DNA of 64,000 nucleotides from Lantana camara. Its lineage: Eukaryota > Streptophyta > Magnoliopsida > Lamiales > Verbenaceae. The stretch is taken from contig CM074863.1 of the NCBI GenBank assembly GCA_037501455.1, forward strand, positions 61,609,501-61,673,500, in the 5' to 3' direction. The notes under the pieces are model-generated. The model saw only the letters and a list, made by a program, of their open reading frames with translations. It had not been told where the DNA came from and made no database searches. Position 1 is the stretch's first letter. Each line of letters begins with the position of its first letter. A program made the position numbers and the translations under genes. Shown in pieces: positions 57,663 to 64,000 of this stretch.

Positions 57663-60600
57663 TGTAACAGCCCAAAACAGGGCCTGGATGAAAATGGTAA
57701 ACTAAGGGCATTGGTAAAGCGTTTATAGACCGTGATCCAAGTTTATAAACCTTCATGCATTGCATTCTTACATGAACTTCGTGCTCATATGTGATCTGAC
57801 ATGTTTTAAGGGGGAATTCTTGACCTTCGATACAGTTTACTATTCATTTCCCAAGCCTATATTACCCAATGCTTCAATGGAACCCTAGAGGTTCATATCA
57901 CATGTTTTCCTATCCTTTGAACTTGTTTTCCAAGCTCCGGAAACCTTCCTTGAACCATAAGGGCATTTTGGGAACTTACCGACCAAAGTTACTATTCATC
58001 TAAAAATGAGCTTTTGATTCTGATATCTTTCCTACCCAAGTTTACAGTCAAATCGATCCTTGAGTCGAGATGAATCTATTGAAATCATTCTTGACTTGAA
58101 ACTCTATTCCGAACTTCGTTTTATTGAAAATGTTTACGAAAACCCTAGTTCACTATTCCTTCTACGAACGGTTTTCATTCGGAAAATGTTTTCTCTTCGG
58201 ATTTGCACTACTTGAGCTATTTCAAGATTTTTGAGATGTTTTACAACTCTTGATTCAAACCCTAGCTCGAAAGTTTGAAGCGTACGCTTGTACGTAAGAA
58301 TTCACTATTCATTCTACGTTTTCAACTTTCTATCAGTAAAACGTTTTATAGTCGATTTTGGACTCAAAACGCTTCTCGATTTATTTCTGGAATTTTGGAA
58401 ACAATCCAGACTTGAAAATCATTCTAGAAAGTCGTTTTTCACTCATGTCGAGTTTCGAGCTCAAAACTTTTATTCATTAAAACTAATGTATCTTTCAAAC
58501 GGTAAATCCGATTTCGACGAATGAATATGCGTTTCGAAGCTAATTTTTGCCCGGATAGAATGGTTATATTTCCAGACACTCACCTTCACGTTTTGGAGCT
58601 GAAATTACCGAAATACCCTCCAGCAGCCCCTATTTTGTTTCATGAATGATGAAGCTTCCAAGAGAAGACATCCACTTTTGCTCTCATACCCTTACCTCAA
58701 GTTTATTTCCAATGTGAAGGGCTTCCCAACACCTATAAATAGAGCTCTCATGCCATTCATTTTCCTTGCTCAATGTTGTGTTAACAACTCCCTTTCTTTC
58801 TCTCCCTCTCCCCCTCTTGCCGTCTCCCCCCTCTTTTGTTAGCTAGGTTAGTTGTTTTATTTATTTTATGTTATGTTTTTATGTTATGTTTTAGTTTAGT
58901 TTATGTTTTTGTGTTATGGTATGTTTATATTATGTTTAGGTTGGGTCTTAGGGTCTTCCCTAAGACATATAGGATTTTATTTTATGCATTTATTATATAG
59001 TTTTTATGATATGTTTGTTAGTAGTGAATTATGATTTAATTGTTTAGTATATGCTATGAAATGTTGTGAATTGCTTTAGTATATGGTATGATCATGTTAT
59101 GTAGCTCTTATATGATGATAATTGATGCATGATTATGATATTTAATTTATGTTCAAGCATGTTATGCAATGGAATAGTGACCTATGATCAATTATGTTAT
59201 AACTTGTTACATGTTACTATATGGTCTCAATTGATAAATGTTACATGATTAATGGTCTTGATATGCTATGACTTATGTCTATGATATGTTATTACATTGT
59301 TACAATGTTACATGACTCATATGTTATGACTTGAGCTTATGATATGATATGGATTAATGGAATAGTGCTTTGATTATATGTTATACACTTTGATAGTGTT
59401 ACATGTTATAACCTAAGATAGAATAGTGTTTCATAACTTGATGTTATGCTTTAATTAGACCTCTTAACCATAGGTTATGCCTTTAACCTAGATCACAATT
59501 GCTTATAATAACATGAACTTGAAACTATAGGTTATAATCAAGATCATAATTGAATTAGGGTGTGTGTGTGTGTGCATGCCGTGTGTGTGTGTTCGTGTGT
59601 GTGCATGAGTGTGTGTTTAGTGTGTGGGTTTGACCCGACCCTTTGACCCGACAAGTGAATAGTAATCCGTGAATAGTAATCCGTGAATAGTAATCCGTGA
59701 ATAGTAATCTGGAATAGTAACTGTGAATAGTACTTTTGAATAGTAAAAGTGAATTAAAACTTGTGCTTTCTTAATAGACATTTCCACTTAGGGATTTCAA
59801 ATCCGGGGTCTAAAATGTGATTTCAAAATGTGTTTTCTTTTGAGGACTTGTTTCATAACCTTAAGGTTTACGTTTAGGATTCATAATTTGATTAATTCCT
59901 AATCGATTATAGTAAGATCATAGTCCCACGTTAATGATAACTCACTTTAAGGATTCCTTTGTGTGTTATCCTTCTCTAATACCTTAAATGGTATTACTCT
60001 CTTGTCATTACATGTTCTGTACTTGTTTTATATGTTTATGTGCATCGTGATAGAAGTGTGTCTTAGCTCACCTTAGTACACACTTACAGGAGTTAAGGTT
60101 GAGCACTGGAATCCCCAGGGCACTGCATAATCTATCCTACCTACTGTTATTAATAGGTGAGGTGAGGTTAAACTATTTCAACTGGAACCATGAATACTTA
60201 ATGATTCAATCGTTTTGAAACTCAAAGCCTAGTGCTTTACCATTCTTGTTTTGAAATACCCTTTATAGGGATGATTCTTCAAAGAACCCAATTGTATTCG
60301 TTATTCATTGATCAAGGGCACATGTTTTCAAAGTACAGCATCAATGGTTCAATGTTTTCTAAGTAATGCATCAATGGTTCATGTTTTCAAAGTAATGCAT
60401 CAATGGTTCAATGTTTTCAAAGTATTGCATCAATGGTTCAATGCATATGTTCAATGGTTCATACATTCGGATTTATTCTGGATGTCATCAATGGTGCAAG
60501 CAATCAATGGTTAATGGTATGGGCCCGGCGGTTATGTGTAGAGGTGATGTTCGGGAGGTGAGCGCCAACGACATCGCTAATACCGGCCGCCACACTAGGC

Positions 60601-61636
60601 GATTGATACCGACTTTAATCAGGAGGTTTGGTTAAGTCAGGACAATTGTCGGGAATGGACCGCAAATCTATTCCCAAATCAATGGTTAATGGTCACCTAG
60701 GGGTCGCTCCCCGAAGTGAAACTTGGTGGAGGATGGTGCATGTGTGTATGTGTTAGGGTGTTGTTGATCTCGGTCCGACACCCTATTAATGGTCATGTTT
60801 TCTGGAGTAAGGATGGAGAAGCCTAGCTTGCGGGCATCAATGTTTTCATAAAGTTGGTTCATATCTTGTAAAGTTGTTCCCTACCCTTATCCCGTTTTAT
60901 GAAAATCATATGAACCAAATCATAGCATATGTGTGCGCGTGTGACAGCATTCATGAAAGTGTTTTGAAAACTCTCATTACTTATAGCATTGCATCAAAGG
61001 GTTTTATCACTTGAACTATTCTTAAGTTCTTCTTCAAAGCTTTGCATTAAAGGTTTTACCTTGTGAACTTCACTTCAAACGTTTACTTTAAGTACTTTCT
61101 TTTAAAGATATCCCTCACTTAGTCACTTTGACTAACACCTCTACCTGTTTTCTGGCCTCATGGTTTCAGGTCTTGCAGCCGCAGTCTAGAGGTATCTTGA
61201 AGCTCTAGAGTGTTCATTTTGTTTGAGTCAGGACTTTACTTTATTAATCTATTTTGTGTCCTGCATATGTTATATGGCTGCATTGATACTTTACCTTATG
61301 TTTTTGTAATAATCCTTCTGCTACTTGGATACTGCTGCAATTGCTATCTTATGCTCCCGTGACAACGTTCAATTGATACAGTAATGTTAATAGTCTCTTC
61401 TGCTTAACGATCAGTACTTGCTTGTTTATATGCCATCACGCACATGTTTTGAAAAGTTTTAAAATACTCTGATTTTCCGCTGCATAAGCCACATAGTTAA
61501 ACACTATTTGTTAATCGTTAATGGATATGCCGTTCGCTGGGGTATTTCTTAAGTGATGGCTCACACCATTACTTGAGGGGTGCTTCAGTGCGGGGGTTGG
61601 GGCGCCGCTCTCTACCAGCAAAGTGGGGGCGCTACA
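57663..61636 (+). repeat. Element E 3' LTR
   Basis: 3974 bp, nearly identical to the 5' LTR apart from about 10 substitutions and one additional GTGAATAGTAATCC unit. Confidence 0.95.
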
Positions 61637-61641
61637 TAATT

Positions 61642-63007
61642 TATTGGGTAAATTTAAATTCTCGCAAAAGCATGTTAGGTGATCATGGGTTTAGATCTAT
61701 GTATGGTTTTAATTTATGCACATGGATGGTTTAAATTGGGGTTGGAGCCCTATAGTTGCGTTTTTTCAATTGAGGTTGGAGCCTCACTTATGTGCGTACT
61801 GTTATGTGATTTATTATGTGGCTTTCCATATTACTGTTTTGAGGCCGGGGTATGCCCCGTGTAATTGTCTAAGGCCAATATGAAGATTGAGCCTTATTAC
61901 TTTATGTCTTTTTCTTTTTATTGTAATTTGAGAGTAGAGATAGGTGGTGAGGTTTTATTTTCATTTTGGAGACAATGCACCCATGGAGTAAGATGGACCA
62001 CATTCAAGTAACAAGGAGGCCATAAGTGAAGACCCCTCAAAATGTTAGGGAGGGGAATCTCAATTGTCAAATGTAATAGAGATAGGGCTCGTATTTTGTT
62101 ACCGCTTTCCCTTATGTGATTTGAACTGTTTATGTGGCATGTATGTTAGAACTTGTGATTGTGGAGTGGCTCCCACATATCACGCATAAGATAGGTAGAA
62201 CCCATGATCATTACATGTTAGTATCATGCTAGGACATGTTATCTGTTTATGTGCTTGTTTGATATGCATTTAAGTGTACTTACATTAATCAAGACTAATA
62301 AAATTGGATAACATATATGTTGGTGAGGTCGAACCGGACAACTCTCCGGTTGATTCGAAAATTCCCATTAAATATTAAGCTAATTTCGAACAAATAGGTG
62401 TTTAATTCGAGATGCAAATTTTGAATTAAATTCCTAGCATTCCATCAATAGGTTTTACGTTTAGTAAGTAAAGCTAGTTATTGTCCGCGAGTCGTGGGAT
62501 AGCCAGTGGAGCTTATTAGTTCTTAGTTACCTAATTAATCATTTTAAATGATCAATATTTCGTGGTCAATTTTAGCAAGGGCGATGTCCGCGAGTCGTGG
62601 GTCGTTCAAACTAAGTTTTGGTCATGATCTTATGATTGATGGGTCTAGCTTAACGCCTAAGTAAATATGGATGTCGCACGAGTCGTGGGTCCATATTGAA
62701 AGATAGGTGATGCAAAAACAATCACTAAGAGTTCTAAAGGTGTTAGAATTGGTAAGTTGTACCTACCTAGGGTTCTTACTTAGAATGTCCGCGAGTCGTG
62801 GGTTCGAGGTAAAATGCCTAGGATCTTAGTACCCATTGGGAAACGTGTTCCTCTTAGATCTTTGGGAATTCTAGATCTTTGAAAAACAGTGGGAGCTACA
62901 TTAGATTAAAGACCTTATCTTTTGTATATCGTTATAATTCAGCATGCTCACTAGTCTCTGTTTTACCATTTAGGTCGTAGATTCTGTGATTCTCTACGTG
63001 TTTTGAA
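61642..63007 (+). other. Element F leader, part after E, with four-copy box
   Basis: Continues the F leader and is about 98-99% identical by eye to D 20745-22045. The boxes GTCCGCGAGTCGTGGG are at 62483-62498, 62586-62601 and 62787-62802, with the variant at 62673-62689. Similarity to D drops abruptly from about 62950, shortly before the gag start. Confidence 0.88.
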
Positions 63008-64000
63008 ATGGCAACCAAAAACCCTCTTGTATCGATCCTCGAGTCAAACAAGTTGACTGGTCCCAACTATTCTGATTGGCTGAGGAATCTAAAAATCATT
63101 TTAGATTCTGAGAAGAGAACTTATGTTCTTTTCGAAGGGGAGCCTAGTCCCGAAGGGGAGGCTCCCACTCGGGCCGAGCGGGATGCGATTCAGAAGTGGA
63201 AGGATGATAATCTCCAAGCCCGTTGCCTTATGTTGGCTAACATGTCTCCGGACTTGCAAAGACAACATGAGGCCATGGAATTCGCTTGGGAGATTTACGA
63301 CCACTTAGAGCAACTTTACCGCCCTCATGAACGTGTTACAAGGTATAACACTTCAAAGGAATTATTCCACTTGAGAATGAGGGAAGGTTCAAGTGTCCAT
63401 GAATATGGACTCAAGTTTCTTGCCCTTACTGAGAAACTTGCTTCCATGGACATGCCACTGAAAGATGAGCTTTCAGTGGATTTGTTGCTAGCTTCGCTCC
63501 CACCATCATTCAACCCATTTGTCCTTAACTTCAACATGAATCATGCTGGTGCTACTGTAGCTGAGCTGATTAGTCAGCTTGTGACTGCTGAAAGCACGAT
63601 CAAGAAGGACAATAAGGTTTTGATGGTGAATGCTCCATCTTCCTCTTCTGGGCCTTCTAAAGGTAAGGGCAAGAAAGCCCAAAAGAAGAAGAAGAAACCC
63701 CTTAGGCCCACTGGTGGCATTTCGAAGGGGAAGGCCCAAAAGAAGAAGCGTGATCAGAAAGAGGATGTTTGCTTCCATTGTGGCAAAGCGGGACATTGGA
63801 GGAGAAACTGCCCAGAGTACAAGGCTACTCTAAAGAAAGGTATCTTTCTCGTTGAAGTAAATCTTTCTATTAATTCTAGTTCTTGGGTACTTGATACCGG
63901 TTGTGGGACTCATATCTGTAATGATGTACAGATGCTAAGTGAAGTCCAACAACTCAAAGAAGGAGAATGTGTCTTGAAGATCGGCGATGGCTCAAACGTT
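63008..64000 (+). CDS. Element F copia gag-pol, 5' part, open to window end
   Basis: ATG at 63008 opens 331 codons without a stop. The start MATKNPLVSILESNKLTG, with NYSDWLRNLKIILD, is the usual Ty1/copia gag beginning. The capsid continues through WEIYDHLEQLY, LFHLRMREGSSVHEYGLKF and LLASLPPSFNPF. A lysine-rich linker precedes the zinc knuckle CFHCGKAGHWRRNC. The protease active site is WVLDTGCGTHICN, the DTG variant found in some copia elements. Gag packages the RNA and the protease would process the polyprotein. Integrase and RT should follow beyond the window. Codons are intact, in contrast with D and G. Confidence 0.93.
   Translation, partial: MATKNPLVSILESNKLTGPNYSDWLRNLKIILDSEKRTYVLFEGEPSPEGEAPTRAERDAIQKWKDDNLQARCLMLANMSPDLQRQHEAMEFAWEIYDHLEQLYRPHERVTRYNTSKELFHLRMREGSSVHEYGLKFLALTEKLASMDMPLKDELSVDLLLASLPPSFNPFVLNFNMNHAGATVAELISQLVTAESTIKKDNKVLMVNAPSSSSGPSKGKGKKAQKKKKKPLRPTGGISKGKAQKKKRDQKEDVCFHCGKAGHWRRNCPEYKATLKKGIFLVEVNLSINSSSWVLDTGCGTHICNDVQMLSEVQQLKEGECVLKIGDGSNV

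Larger units (their letters stand above)
50560..61636 (+). mobile_element. Element E: gypsy element with open gag and deleted pol
   Basis: The LTRs are 50560-54519 (3960 bp) and 57663-61636 (3974 bp), with TSD TAATT at 50555-50559 and 61637-61641, inserted in the leader of F. LTRs differ at about 10 positions plus one 14-bp repeat unit, so insertion was very recent. The 3.1-kb interior has primer site, gag, protease remnant, an RT scrap, an integrase tail and polypurine tract. Tekay-type by tail and LTR size. Non-autonomous. Confidence 0.94.
47744..64000 (+). mobile_element. Element F: Ty1/copia retrotransposon with open gag, runs off window, interrupted by E
   Basis: The 5' LTR is 47744-49711, followed by primer site, GC-rich leader, element E, the rest of the leader and an uninterrupted gag-protease to the window end. 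The 5 bp before the LTR are AACAT; the matching duplicate should lie beyond 64000. LTR and leader are of the D/G family, but F alone has intact coding sequence here. It may be the autonomous type of this family; its pol is outside the window. Confidence 0.9.

Overview
The window is intergenic DNA of a flowering plant and consists almost entirely of LTR retrotransposons nested in one another. I recognise no host gene, tRNA, rRNA or CRISPR array. The plant assignment rests on the element types: Ty3/gypsy elements of Tekay/Del type with 3.6-4.0 kb LTRs and an initiator-Met primer site, plant Ty1/copia elements, a gag-only (TR-GAG-like) element and a Mutator-type MITE. Species cannot be told. Pericentromeric or otherwise repeat-rich chromatin of a sizeable genome is likely.

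Left nest (1-42445), five levels deep. Level 1 is gypsy element A on the minus strand: 3' LTR piece 1-494, integrase end 533-1223, rest of pol and gag 38289-42076, 5' LTR stub 42331-42445. Level 2 is element R (1224-38283, minus, TSD ATTAT), a gag-only element with 455-bp LTRs inserted in A's integrase. Level 3 is element B (3911-34936, plus, TSD CGAAA), with LTRs of about 3.6 kb and a 3.1-kb interior with no recognisable genes, carrying a 234-bp MITE in one LTR. Level 4 is element C (12278-33057, plus, TSD CTTTG), a Tekay-type gypsy inserted in B's 3' LTR. Level 5 is element D (17857-27279, plus, TSD AGAGA), a Ty1/copia element inserted between RT and RNase H of C.

Right nest (42446-64000). 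Copia element G (minus strand, same family as D) abuts the truncated 5' LTR of A. It is interrupted at 47744 by copia element F (plus), which runs off the window's end. F is itself interrupted by gypsy element E (50560-61636, plus, TSD TAATT). E keeps an open gag, but its pol is reduced to fused scraps.

LTR divergence, counted by eye, falls with nesting depth: R about 20 of 455 bp, B about 1-2%, C about 1%, D about 9 of 1937 bp, E about 10 of 3960 bp. This agrees with the order of insertion.

The most interesting biology is in the copia family D/G/F. D and G carry the same heavily eroded gag-pol, yet D's LTRs are nearly identical to each other and its leader is nearly identical to the leader of F. 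F has an uninterrupted gag reaching the protease. The likely reading is a non-autonomous RNA lineage copied by proteins of an F-like partner. Shared cis elements are a six-fold G-box cluster in the LTR, a CpG-dense leader block with a conserved hairpin, and a 16-bp box present four times ahead of gag.
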